Shown piece after piece: positions 22,641 through 34,900 of a stretch of 62,000 nt of DNA (position 1 is its first letter; every line of letters starts with the position of its first letter). The stretch spans positions 14,626,020-14,688,019 of the forward strand of contig CAIIXF020000012.1 of NCBI GenBank assembly GCA_903813345.2, in the 5' to 3' direction. The notes under the pieces were generated by a model, which saw only the letters and a program-made list of their open reading frames with translations, was not told where the DNA came from and ran no database searches. This DNA is from Owenia fusiformis (taxonomy: Eukaryota > Annelida > Polychaeta > Sabellida > Oweniidae). The position numbers and the translations under genes are program-made.

Positions 22641-24325
22641 TACCGTGGGTACTGGGCTCACATGGTGTTGCTCAAAAGTGAAAATAAAAAAGACGGGTAT
22701 AATTTTTTGCAGATTTTTTGTGACAAAATTATTTCATACAACTACTCTTTACAAAGACATGGCTTTTTACAATGCAGGACACCTGAACTTATTTGTAAAG
22801 CTAGGAAATGGGCCAAAAGTGAATTTCCCGAGACAAAAATGGTTGCCATTTTGAAAATAGGCGAGATTTTGAAGCAGGAGTCACAGGTTTTTTTTCTTTA
22901 TTGATGTTGAACAAAAATATTTTAAATCGGGAATCCTATCTACAGTGTGTCTCAAAAAAATGTTACACTCACGAAAAGTTCAATATCTTTCATAATTTTT
23001 ATTTTTCCCTAAAATATACTTTGAATACCAAAAGACAAATCTTTCTCGAATAATTTGACACCATCAAATTCAAAATCTGTCATTGATTGGCTCCACATGA
23101 CAGCTTTTAGTGTCCCATGGTAAAATCTGACTTGCGCCAACTTCTAAGTGATTGGATGGACCAAATGACAAAAGAGTAACAGTTTCTTTAATATTTAACT
23201 TTCTTCTGAGTAGAAGCTTGACCTTAAACTGAGTCATTATGTAATTTTCCTATTTGTCTTACAATTGACCATTGGGTCTATCCACATAAACATGTGGTCT
23301 CCTCAACATGTTCTCCAAAGCAAATCTGAGGTACACTTGCCCATGCACACATGAATTGTAATATCACTCTGATTCTATCAATTATTTTTGCAGAAGTTCA
23401 TATAGGTCAGTTTGTCATGCTGTAAACCGCTTTCAGAGGCCCTTCAAAAACTCAAGGGTGTAAAGTGGGATGACCCTGGGGGCCAATCCATTGGGTAATT
23501 CAATGCTATCTTCTGATTTCCAAAGATTTCTACCAAACGATCTGCCACAGGCCTTTGAACCATCCTGTTGCCATCATATGATCATACGTAACAAAATTGA
23601 ACACTGACAATGAAATCTTGTATTTCTATCCAGGAAAGAAACATTAACTGGATCATTGATCATATCAAGATATCACTGTCCACAGCATTCACACCAAAAA
23701 AAGAATTGATCACCATATGTCCAGCCACTGAGAAATTGGCGCAAATCAGATTTCACATGCGTCTATAAAATATGTCCTGTGCAGTCAATCTTGGACGAAT
23801 TTTGAATCTGATGGTGTGACTTTATTCGAGAAAGACTGGTCTTATGGTATCTAAGTATATTTTAGGGGAAAGTCAAAATCATGAAAGATATTGAACTTTT
23901 TGTAAGTGTAACATTTTTTTTGAGACACACTGTACAGAGGATTTAAAAAGTGTTGACAGAGGTTTAAAACTTGCCACTATTTTGGACTGACTAAGAGACA
24001 GATGGACGAATCAATGTTAACTAAAATGGCTGAAAATAAAAAAAGGATATAATATTTTGCCGATTTTTTGTAACAAAATTATTTCATACAACTACTCTTT
24101 ACAGTGACATGGCTTTTCACAATGTAGGACACTTGAAATTATTTGTAAAGCTAGGAAATAGGTCAAAAGTGAATTTCGCGAGACAAAAATGGCGGCCATT
24201 TTGAAAATAGGCGAGCTTTTGAGCAAGGAGTCATAGGGGAGTTTTCTGTATTGATGTTGAACAGAAATAACTTAAAACAGGAATCCTATCGACAGAGGTT
24301 TTAAAACGTGCCACTATTGTTGACG

Positions 24326-24357
<32 letters not shown>

Positions 24358-24400
24358 GACAAGTGAGCGATTGCAAAAGCTCACCATGTGAGCTAAAAAT
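22640..24400 (-). repeat. AGCTCAC / GTCCGTC-type dispersed repeat, copy 2, split by a TA element
   Basis: Inverted relative of 11384-11970. It ends at the right with GGACGGACGGACAGAC, then AGCTCACCATGTGAGCT. Two body units (about 22700-22940 plus 23935-23990, and about 23990-24320) share CAACTACTCTTTACA, the AAAATGG...GCCATTTT motif and GGAATCCTATC. The first unit is interrupted at 22941-23934. Confidence 0.75.
22943..23932. mobile_element. TA-flanked non-autonomous DNA element
   Basis: A 990-bp insertion between TA dinucleotides. It has long, slightly diverged inverted repeats of roughly 200 bp starting CAGTGTGTCTCAAAAAAA. The neighbouring repeat unit preserves the uninterrupted site (CCTATCGACAGAGG), which fixes the ends exactly. 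There is no transposase; the TA target and CAGTG termini suggest Tc1/mariner type. Confidence 0.9.
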
Positions 24401-24461
24401 AAGATGCGACTCAATTGAGGATTGCAGCAAAATTCCGAACGTGCAGACTAACTAACTTCCC

Positions 24462-25800
24462 TTTTAAACGCATTTTTTATAACTATGAATTTTAGGTGCA
24501 TGGGTCCCCAAAGCTAACATTATGACCGTGAAATGAGGCTAATTTTTGAAAATTTGAAGGAGTAGCCTTGCAACAGTAAAACATTTGCAAGAATCCAAAA
24601 TATCCACAAATCATCTTACCTTACCAAGAAACATCGAGGGAGCATGAAAATGTGCTCTTCTTGCATTGTTAGAGTATGATAAAGCTCAAACCATAGTTTC
24701 TGATAAATATTTCATGTCCACCATTTTTCTTGCCGGAACTACTTCTTGACTTCCTGTAATCCTCATATAAGTTTTTGTGACTTCACCAAGTGGCATGGAT
24801 TATCACTACAGTGCTGATATATAATAATTAAGGGTGCGTTTTCAAACTAAACAGAGTGCTCCTATCAAAATGAATTTGCCTACATACCCCTGAGACTCTT
24901 ATCTGATAGATAGAATGCACAAATAAATCAAAAGTTTTGCTATTATAGGTAAAAAGTTCTCTTGAAATTTCGGAGTGATTTTACCTGTTAATTCTGTCCA
25001 TGGTCCGCCATTTTTGCGGAAGTTACACTGAAACGCAAACTCCATGAAACGAAACGAAATCACTAGAAAAAACATGGCACACATTGTGCGCATGTGCAGC
25101 AACGTTTAGACCAATCAGATTATTTGATTATTTTGCGCACATTAATTATTTGCTTCCGAGCACTTACAAGCTTACCACAATAAATAAACCTGGCAGAGAC
25201 TACCCTTAGCCTACTCCATTTTGGCGAAATTTCAGCTCAAACTCGTGACAAATGCATTATAGATACGCTGGTGTGAAGCCTTGGAGACACTCATTTTGGT
25301 AAATATGATTTATGGGGTATACTTTTCTGCAGTTTGTGGGAGTTTGGAACATTAAATGTTAAAATTCAAGAAAATATGCCAATTAAACGACTGATCAATT
25401 AATATATACCAGCACTGTAGCATAGTTTATACAGTATAATAATCATGATAGATACATAATTGATGTTTTTAAATGCAAACAATGGATACATGAGTGAGGA
25501 TTATTTTGGACTAGAAAATAGTCCCAGCAAACAAAATGGTGGACATGAAATATTTAGAATTTACTTTGGTTTGAGCTTTATTATACTCTAAAAATGCATG
25601 AAGTACACATTTTAATGCTCCTTCAGTGTTCCTTGGTAAGGTAAGATGATTTGTGGAAATTTTGGAGTCTTACAAATGTGTCTCCATTGCAATCCTACTC
25701 CTTGAAATTTTAAAAAGTTATCCTCACTTCACTGTCTCCATGCTAGCTTTAGGGACCCATGCACCTCCAATTCATCGTTAAAAAATGCGTTTAAATGTGA
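24462..25800. mobile_element. Foldback element with ~300-bp inverted repeats
   Basis: Arms at about 24462-24760 and 25500-25800 are inverted copies. Both begin TTTAAACGCATTTTTTA and share GGTGCATGGGTCCC, AAATCATCTTACC and TTGAGCTTTAT-type blocks. The centre is unrelated AT-rich DNA with no credible coding region. Confidence 0.75.
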
Positions 25801-26489
25801 AGCTTTCTTTGACATGTCTCTTTAGTCAGGAAATGCATTCACATATAAGGAAAACAGAAAACAAAATCTTGTGACTTTGTCAAAAAATATGCCTGCCATT
25901 TTTTGTACTTTTGATTAACTTAAGCGTTACCTTAATTACCGTTGATGAATCGGATTTATTACACATGAAACTAATAATCTGAAATATAAAAATGTTATTT
26001 GTGTACAATATGAATATATTTTTCCATATATTCCCCTTGTTTTAGGTTTTACTGACGAAAATAAAACACTGAAATAGACTTTATGCGAGATTCTCACGAG
26101 ACTATCATTGCAATGGCTACTTTTTTTATTATTACTTTTTTATTCATAGAAAACATTTGATGCTACTTTTAGTAAACCTGGCAAGACGTCAATGGCAACT
26201 TCCACACTAAGGCAATACTGGCATTACAAGAACAAAAATATATCCAAAATGTCGCCTTTTCAATTTACAATTTTCTCCCAAGTTTCTCAACAATGTTGGA
26301 TTATCTACGAATTCATTTCTAATGTACGGACATAAAGGGCATCAAGGATGCTTTCAGGAAAACTAAGGAAATTCACACATTTTTTCATAGCTTTATTTTG
26401 TGCCAGAAAATAACATTGGCAGATATAGCAATGTCTCAAATTAGATGTACCTTGAATTGAATACATACAAAACGAAGACTCGTTCTTAC
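25800..26489. other. Non-coding stretch
   Basis: No supported gene. Around 26000-26090 there is weak similarity to one arm of the foldback at 48321-48716 (TTTTCCATATATT, ACTGACGAAA, GTGAAAT-like order). Confidence 0.4.
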
Positions 26490-26616
26490 CCAAAAGACTG
26501 TCGTCTAAAGTTGTTCCATCAGTTGAATCGCCCACCATGTACCAATAGCTCTCAACCGCAGCTCTACTGGTCAGTCTTGTGTGACTACACGTAAATCCAC
26601 TGTGTTGAAAAGCCCA
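26490..26616 (-). CDS. Candidate isolated exon, extracellular-type sequence
   Basis: 127 nt on the minus strand between acceptor TTCACAG and donor TTTTGG|GTAAGA. Only one frame is open, and it reads WAFQHSGFTCSHTRLTSRAA, then VESYWYMVGDSTDGTTLDDS. It starts in phase 0 and ends in phase 1. The Trp/Cys/Tyr-rich composition suggests an extracellular domain; I considered MAM but cannot assign it. No partner exon was found. Confidence 0.35.
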
Positions 26617-26726
26617 CTGTGAATTGGTATTAGTGTACAGACTATTTATATGGACACAACTGAATGAACACACGAATGCTGTCTTCTTTATATAATTCTT
26701 TATGTCACACGCATACATGTGAGTTC

Positions 26727-26884
26727 ACAGGTAAGGCTAATGCCTTGGTCATATTTGCTCCGATTTTCACCACGACGCCCGGCCGATTGAGTATTTTGTT
26801 CAAAATTGAATGCAATATTGAACAAAACAGTCAATCGGTCGGACGTCGGTCAATGGATCGGGGCAAATGTGACCCAGGCATTAA
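26727..26884. mobile_element. Hairpin MITE, copy 1
   Basis: Both halves of this 155-bp sequence fold on each other. Outer repeat ATGCCTTGGTCA(T/C)ATTTGCTC; inner arms CGATTGAGTATTTTGTTCAA and the inverted copy. A second copy is at 28163-28308. Confidence 0.8.
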
Positions 26885-28162
26885 GTGTGTTCAATTTGCG
26901 TGACGTTATCAAATCAACGGCCACATTTAAGGTATTAGTGTATCAAATAAATGTACGTTTGACAGATTGAGGAATTTTATTTTCAGGAAACATAACTCAT
27001 TCCATATACCTACAACTTTCAGTTTTGCACAAAGTCTTCCATTTATGTACCTAGAAGAGTGATGAGAATATTTTTTCATAATTATGTATACGAAATGAGA
27101 AAATTCAGTGACCTACTTATTTTGTACTTTTGAAAAGTAGGTGACTGAATGTTCTCTTAAAGAAATGAGTTAAATTCCAAACGTACACACTTGCCTAAGG
27201 ACACTACCCAATTACCTTCCATGTACCTTTCAGTTCATGGGCATTTTTACGATAACTGGTACAGCACTCGTCCAGAAAGCAAGGGGTCGTGGGTTCGATT
27301 CCCATTAGGGTGGACTAACTCATTCACATCAGTCCGTAGCGCAGACTTTCATTTTATATTTTGATTAAATGTATTACATTAGTATTATCTTAGAAAAGGT
27401 TTAATTTCAAATATGATTATAACATAGAATATGTTTTATCCCATTTAAAAGTAAACAAAAACGATAAATTAGTATAATAGGTGTCTGCGTTTTCTCCTAA
27501 AGTGTTGCGAAGAGAAGAACTCACAATTTCACAAATCCATAACTATGACGAAATCCATTTTGTATTATATAACCAACATGCATACATATAATCATGTTTT
27601 TACTTTTGTGTAATTTCTTTAAATTTTACTCGTACATAAGAATGTACATGGCTATGTACTGGGAGCATTTTTGAAACCCCAAAGGTAAAGCTCGTGGATC
27701 AATAATGATAGGTTGTATACCCTTCTCCCGAAACCCCATGCTCTAAATGTACATCTTCACATATCTGATTCTTTTGGACTCTAAAGGAACAATAATCAGA
27801 ATCGAGAAAGAACTCTCGGCGGGGTTTGATAAAATAACAACATAGCGCCATATATATGACGATATATGACAACCAAAAAGTGGCAATAAATTAATACAAG
27901 TAAACAAAAATATTTACTTCGGTTGAAATCGTATGATTTTGCATAAATCGGATTATCATCCAAAGAAAATTTATTAGTTTTTCTTTGACAATTACATTAA
28001 CAAGTGAAAGGTGTAAATCGGTTCCTGGGAAAACTTAATGGTATCATCATAATCATTCAAGACTTCAAATGGGCCGAGATAAGCCAGATCAAATATATTT
28101 AAACATTACTTGGAATGCATATTGAGCTTGGGTTCCTAGTACACGGGTTTACTAGTCTAGTT
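26885..28162. other. Non-coding stretch with a tRNA-like repeat
   Basis: At about 27252-27325 (plus strand) a tRNA-like sequence has an A-box-like TGGTACAGCACTCG and B box GGTTCGATTCC, but the stems do not close, so it is a tRNA-derived repeat or tRNA pseudogene. A hairpin around AAAGTAGGT lies near 27105-27150. Nothing else is recognised. Confidence 0.5.
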
Positions 28163-28308
28163 ATGCCTTGGTCACATTTGCTCCGATTTTCACTACGGCG
28201 CCCGGCTGATTGAGTATTTTGTTCAAAATTGAATACAATATCGAACAAATCACTCAATCGGCCGGGCACCGGCCGATGGATCGGAGCATATGTGACCAAG
28301 GCATTACA
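28163..28308. mobile_element. Hairpin MITE, copy 2
   Basis: Same family as 26727-26884: outer ATGCCTTGGTCACATTTGCT and its inverted end, inner CGGCTGATTGAGTATTTTGT and mirror. Arms pair over almost the entire 146 bp. Confidence 0.8.
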
Positions 28309-28435
28309 AGATCCTGTGACCCCCAACGTGAAAATTAAACTTTCAATTATTCATAAAAATTATCATTTCAGGAATCGTTTGTTGTTCCTGACATATCTAT
28401 AGATCATTGTGATCATTATTTTTTTCAAATTTCAG

Positions 28436-28629
28436 TTGAATCCCATCTCACCTTAACATGGGAATATACACCAATGGCTAATGGCTTGGAATCGGGATGC
28501 CACCGTGGGAATAGGTTCAAAATCCTTTTTATCCCAGAAGAACTCAAGTTGATCGAGTCTCAACAAGAAGATCCACGTTGGAGAGTATCGCTTGAATCCA
28601 GTTTCAATTTTAAGAAGAAGGTTTCTTAA
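28436..28629 (+). CDS. Candidate 3'-terminal exon, unknown protein
   Basis: A strong acceptor (TTTTTTTCAAATTTCAG) is followed by 194 nt of open frame in phase 1 that ends in TAA at 28627-28629. The product tail includes ESHLTLTWEYTPMANGLESG, FKILFIPEELKLIESQQED, PRWRVSLESSFNFKKKVS. ATTAAA lies about 10 bp after the stop and could be a poly(A) signal. I do not recognise it. Upstream exons on the plus strand were not found. Confidence 0.4.
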
Positions 28630-28639
28630 ACCAAAACAT

Positions 28640-29420
28640 TAAAGATTAACTTATGTCTTTTTATCGCACTTTGAAAAAGTGCAACATTGCTTGCGGGCGG
28701 GCAGGCGGGCGAGCGGGGTGTCACATAAATCAAATCTTGTCATCAAATCTCGAGGATAACTGCTTACCTTTTCAACTTAAAATATTTAGAGATGCAAGAG
28801 CAGTCTAGTGCCAAGATCTGTTAGTATAGGTTTATGGCATGCTGGGTAAATTACTTGGCGGCTATTTTGATTTTTTCAGTAAAGCTTGTCATTACAATTC
28901 CATAAAAAACAATAATCAGATCAACTTGAAATGTAAACAGAATCTGATGCAAGGGCAGACTAGTGCCAAGATCTTTTGGCGGTCATTTTGAATTTTTCAG
29001 CTTACTCCAAGTTAACAAAATTTTGTTGAAATATCATCTACCAGCTCTCATGAGTTCAAATCTGACCTTAGATTTGAGATTTGACCTTTGCATGACCTTC
29101 AGTGACCTTTGAAAGGTCAAAAGTTGATTCTACCGATCCTATCGAGGTCTGAAAAGTGAAAATTTCTAAAAGTTTAAGTTTGGCCAATCCACTCTACATC
29201 TACCAGATATAGACCTTATCTGTTTTTGTTTTTCAAATGTTGTATCTATGATACATGTGATCATTTGTTAAGTCGTCCCACAAATGATATCATTTAATTC
29301 CATTAAAATTACATGTATATAATTTTAGGCTTGTAATAGTTCTTTTTGACAAAATTAGTGTCAGAATGTTTACCATTAGATTGGTAAAAACTGTATTATG
29401 TGACACCACTTCGTGTAGGC
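28640..29420 (+). repeat. GC-box dispersed repeat (GCACTTTGAAAAAGTGC type)
   Basis: Starts TTATCGCACTTTGAAAAAGT followed by GCGGGCGGGCAGGCGGGCG and TGTCACATAAATC, and ends near TGTGACACCACTTCG at about 29400. The layout is like the AGCTCAC/GTCCGTC repeats: a short terminal palindrome, a simple-sequence tract and a long body with duplicated sentences (GTGCCAAGATCT). No protein is encoded. Confidence 0.55.
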
Positions 29421-31961
29421 CGTTTTGTGTTATCTTTAAACTGATTCATACTTTCTACCATTTTACGATAGACATTTGCGCAAAATCAAGATCAACTCTA
29501 GCATAAGCCACAGAGAATTAAATATTGAACTGTCATGGCAGCATTTTGAGATGGTTCGATAAAATGACTAGAACATTTGAACCTATCATATCCACCTTTT
29601 GGATTCAAAATACTGAGAGACCAACTCCCCAAAAGATTCCGATCTATTCCTCAATGTCCGTGAATTAAAGCAAACTCGGTTAAGTCAATATAATTCATGA
29701 TGTAGATTTTGAAATGCCCTTGATGTACATGTATACTTACATGTACATGTAAATATGTAGGGCACTTTGGGGGTGGTCCGTAAATAATGTAAACACCAGG
29801 ATAATCTAATAAGCGGAGTATAAAGTATTTTCTACTCAGGACTTCATATTCATAGTAATTGTATTTCTGAATTGTATTGAATAGAGGGGAGGACTTTTGG
29901 CAGTTTTCGAGCAGGTTTTAATACTTGCTGATAACCAATTGTATATTTCGACTTAACTATTTATTTCATGATGATGTAATACTGACTTTCTTTTCATCAC
30001 AGCATCCTTCTCAATTGTGAAAAGCTATTTTGAATGTATAAGTTAAGGTCAATGGTCAAGTTTATATGATGATTTCACAATGCTTACTATTTTCTTTGTG
30101 CTTTTGACAAACGATGTCATTTTTTATTCCACGAATTCATAATGTTCATATTTAATAAATTATCATCCAAATGTATATAGCTAGGGTAAATAATATTTGG
30201 AATTATAATATGTGTTTATTGATTTTTTCGTTTGAAAGTATCTTACAAGAAATATATACTTATCTTACTTTAAACATTTAAAGATACAGTCCTATCCCTC
30301 AATTTCATTATATGACATGGTCAAGAGGTTCAAACGCATAACAACCTTGATAGCTTGTTTTCCTTAACTTGAAAAGTTAGTTCTTTAAATTTAACATATT
30401 TGACTTGACGTGGTCAGATATAACTCTGTCAAATGTCAATATTTAAGCACAAGAGAAACACTCAACTTAAAGAATTAAATGATTGAGTCTTATTCAATTT
30501 AACAATGCGGATTAACCTTAATCGCTTCATGGTTAAGACCCCCTTTATATAAGGTATAATGAATCAGCAATACAATAAATGGATAAAAAACGTCGCTACG
30601 AGTCCAATGTTTAAAAGTTGACCATTCTCAGAAATCTCGTGCTGTTACAAATACCAATCCCTTGTCAAATATAAAAAAGACGGGAAAGAGCATAAAAAGT
30701 AAATCAAAATGTGTTAAAAACTTCATTTAGACTCTACACACAACTGGCGTTTAGGAACCTCAAAACTAGGATTAACATTTTGGAGATTAATAAACAGACT
30801 TAATAAACAAAACAGTGAAATTATAAGCAGTTATGAACGAAGTGATCAAAAAGGACCACTATATCAAAACACCTTGAAGGCTCGAATGTTTAGTAAGGTG
30901 TGTCTCAAGTTGTTCAAACATTTGCGCATAGTTACTTCGCGTACAGTTACGCCATCATAAATAGATAATGATATTTATAAGTACAAGATTACGTTAAAAT
31001 CAACTAGAAACTCTACATACAAAGAAACGATTCAACAAGGAATACTTTACGGATATTTTGTAATTTGACACCGACGATACAACGGAGTAAAACACATTGT
31101 GACATTCTATTGAAAAGCACTTAGACGATTTGTTTGTCAGTCATTTAGGCAATACAAAAAGTATTTGGCTTTAATCCTATACATTCCATCAAAGAGAATG
31201 TAACATTACCGGAGTGTTATTCGGTCCTCGAATTCTACAAAGGTCTCGTTCATGCCTTGCGACAAACTGTACACGTACACGTGGATATTTTGAGTTTAGG
31301 TTCACGAAGGACTTATAAATTGGAAACGTTTGCCCGGAAATGCTTACAATATACGAGTAAATGATATTTACAACTTCATAGACAAGAAACTATTTGCATA
31401 ACTCGAGGGGAAAGGTTGAGTCTACAAATCTGGACGTCATGACTAAAACTACACAGTTCGCACATATGTCCTTAGCGACAATTTCTGGATGTTTCAATGG
31501 CGTTGTAACTGAATAAGGTAAATGGACCTAGGTGTATTTATGTCATTGCTGTGTTATTTGATAATGTATTAACAGTGGAATAGAAACTTGGAATGTAAAT
31601 ATCAGATATACGGGGATAATCTTTGACTTTTAAATTGTGTGACGCACACCTCGAGATCTTTTATTGACCAGCTTTTGAACTGGGAATACTTTCTATTTAG
31701 TTTGAAATGTAAATCGTTTATATTGGATAAACAAACACTTGTTGGATCTAAGACACAATTCACTACGTAGTACGGAATTGAGAACACCAGTAAACTAAAA
31801 ACTGAAAATATTTCAATAGTCTGTTACATCGAATGAAATACATTGTCTTGTTCAAACGCTATAGATTTTACTTTTTATACATACTTTTAATTTCTAGGTG
31901 GTGTACGTTCCCATTAAACCACGATGGGGACGTTATATTCACTTAACCATCCAACCCAGAT
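29421..31961. other. Upstream region of the Kv3 gene
   Basis: No coding region or repeat that I can support. The promoter and any non-coding 5' exon of the channel gene must lie here. A possible acceptor (TTTTAATTTCTAG at 31886-31898) lies 60 bp before the start codon. Confidence 0.5.
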
Positions 31962-34900
31962 ATGAAGAGCAACGACCAAGTACTCAAAATGCAGAATATA
32001 AGGGGAATTATGGCTGCCAAAACCCTGCTGAGGCGCAGGGAGGCTCGCAGGCAAGGGTTATACCCAAAGAAAGAAAAAGTCGCAATAAACGTCGGTGGTA
32101 AGCTGTTTGAAACATACAGAGATACGCTGAAAAAGATCCCTGACACAAGACTCGCCAGTTTGAATCAAATGGACGAAGGGTATGAATCTGAAAAGGGGAT
32201 CTATTTCTTTGACAGGAATCCGGAACTATTTCCTTCCATTCTGGATTACTACAGAACAGGGGAGCTTCATTTTCCACCCAACCAGTGTGGCAGAGTTGTG
32301 AAGAACGAGTTGGAGTATTGGGGAATTGATGACAACCTCATCTCCAGATGCTGCTGGCGAAGGTATAATATTTATCCAACCTCCAAGCGTACGTCTTTCA
32401 AATATGGCATTCGCATCCCGCCCCCATTCCCAACAAGGAGGCATTGAGTTATATAGCCTTCATAGTCTTTGATGACGATAATGATTCCCGGGTGGCTAGG
32501 GGTAGGGGGTCTTAGACATGGTTTCTTTGTAGCTATAGTTTTGAATATCAGTTAAGTTAGTTTTAGTAATTTGTTTCCCTCAGACTGACCGTGCCTTAGA
32601 ATTTTTTTCTCTAAAATCTCTATGGTCTTTATCTTATTGCAATCTGTTTACATACCTAAAGTTTTGCGACTCTAAATAAATGCTACCTCCCGGGGCTACG
32701 ACCTACAACGGAGATTGTTGCACTCTAGTTACGAACGGCGTATAAGATGGCCAATGATGCATTATTTATCGCGAGTTAAATTAGAACTTCCAAATGAAAT
32801 GTCACGTTATCCCCTTTATTGTTGCTTGTTATTCACTAACGAAATGGAAAAGTAAAGAATCGTTAACATAATATATTTAAGGTCGGAATTTACTGGTTAT
32901 TTAATCAGAGAAAGAATCATTTATATTAATATGATTAAAGTGATGAATTGCTTGTTATTTAAAAAGAAAAAGAAATAAAATAAGCACATGTTTAAGGTGG
33001 TGAATTCTCCACAAGATTCCATAATTTCCTTCTTTCCTTTTCATTTTACCATTCGATTTGACAGAAAAATATATACCCCCCCCCCCTTCCCTATAAGTTA
33101 CCACATTAGGAGAGGATACGCAAAAATAAACTAATAAGGAACACGACCTATGCAAACCAACCGATGAATTGAGTGTTTTGGGATCATTCACCCTTACAAC
33201 TACAATTGCGAGAAGGAGCTTTTAACGTTGAACTTTGGCATTATTTACATTTTAAACTGCGTCATAAGTGGATGTGTTTTTAACTTGTCCTGTTTGATGC
33301 TTGAGAACGTCAGAAATTGATCGATTCGTGATATTCCAAACTCAAATACATGTTACCGCATAGGAATTCACGATTAAAAGTGAATATTAACAATTTTGAA
33401 ATTTCCCTTTTGGATATAAAGAAAGAGGTTGTGAAAGCATTTTGGTCGGTCCTCAAAGTATGTTATTTTATTCAACACTAGACGGCAATGAGGGTTAGTG
33501 AATTTGGTATTAGACATTCATTCAAAGCTACGCATTGTCTGAATCATAAACTCATGCATCTAGTCTTGTTCTTCAAGTTTTGTTTTTTGTTACCTTTCGT
33601 AACGTCTTTGAAGCGTTCTCTTACATCCAGCCTTGTGTCGACCTCTTACAACTGCTACAGAATAACTACATTGTCTGTTGAGTTGTCACTATTGTTTTTC
33701 TTTGTTCCCATGTCAGAAAAACCTACTTTTCAATGTGTTTATAAACGTCAATTGTAATAGTATTGTTAACCTTGAATTTAATGTACATTGTAAAGTAATA
33801 CTATGAATGGGAACAAATCTTGAATTATATTCGTACGTTTTTCAATATCTTTAAAGTACAAAACCATCGATGAACAAATTAAAGTGAAAGTTAATTTCAC
33901 GTCTTCAATAAAATGCTTACTCGCTTTATGGTTATTCCTCTTCCCTTAAAAGATTTTGCTATATTATATAGTCTTTAGAATCGAACGATAAAAAAATTAG
34001 CGTTTCAGATTTATAGACATTATAAGAAAGGTGTCATCTTTGGTCTATCCATACGAGGAGAAAACCAAGTAAAATTCAACAGAGATCCAACTTTATGAAA
34101 CCAACCCCTACCTTCACATAACCTAACAGTTGCCTAATACCAAGACCTACACTAATTTGAATTTTTGCTTTTTGAAAAGATTGCATGAAACAGTTTACAC
34201 TTCTTCCTCCTCTTATTACCTAGAATAAATGCGTAAAGTGTCCCATCTTGCCCCGGTCTCCCCCTACTGAAATTGAATACAGTTTTTTTTCAATATAATG
34301 AACCCATGTTTCTCTTGTTTGGACACCAGGATTCTCCCTATAATTTCAAGTAGCCCTTTTGTGTTAAATAAAATGTTGTTTCTATTAACAAGTGCTTTTG
34401 TGGTTATTGGTTTATTCATCAGTACACGAATTTGATTATTTGATCAGTTTTATTAGGCTAAATGTTAAATATAAATGAGAGTGTTTATTTTGTTGTTATT
34501 CTATGGTCAATTTTGACCCAAAGTACGATTAATGGATCTTTACTTACAAATAGGTACGCTGTGAACACGTTGCTTGTAATAACATTCTCTTTTGAAAATT
34601 CTTATACTAGAACATCAAAGCCCTCTTTTCTACTCAGAAAATCTATTAGGACCGTTGCTTGTAATAGTTTCTTAAAGTTTTGATCAAACTTCGCAAAATG
34701 AACATTCAAACAAAGCATAATAAAGATTAAAGTGTGTCCCAACATACAACATCGAAAGATCGAAAGGTTTCTTACCGTTGACTCAAGACAAAATATATTT
34801 TCAATGACTAAGTCGGGTGGAGCAGCATTGTATATAAAATTGGTGATTTGTGATTCTGGAAAGGAGTGGTAACGATATGGTGAACTTTTTGAACACGCGT

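Noticed and set aside
26664-26732. Possible plus-strand exon ending CACAG|GTAAGG
   Set aside because: The donor lies at the edge of a hairpin MITE and no acceptor or partner exon was found.
27252-27325. Possible tRNA gene on the plus strand
   Set aside because: The B box is good but the cloverleaf arms do not close.
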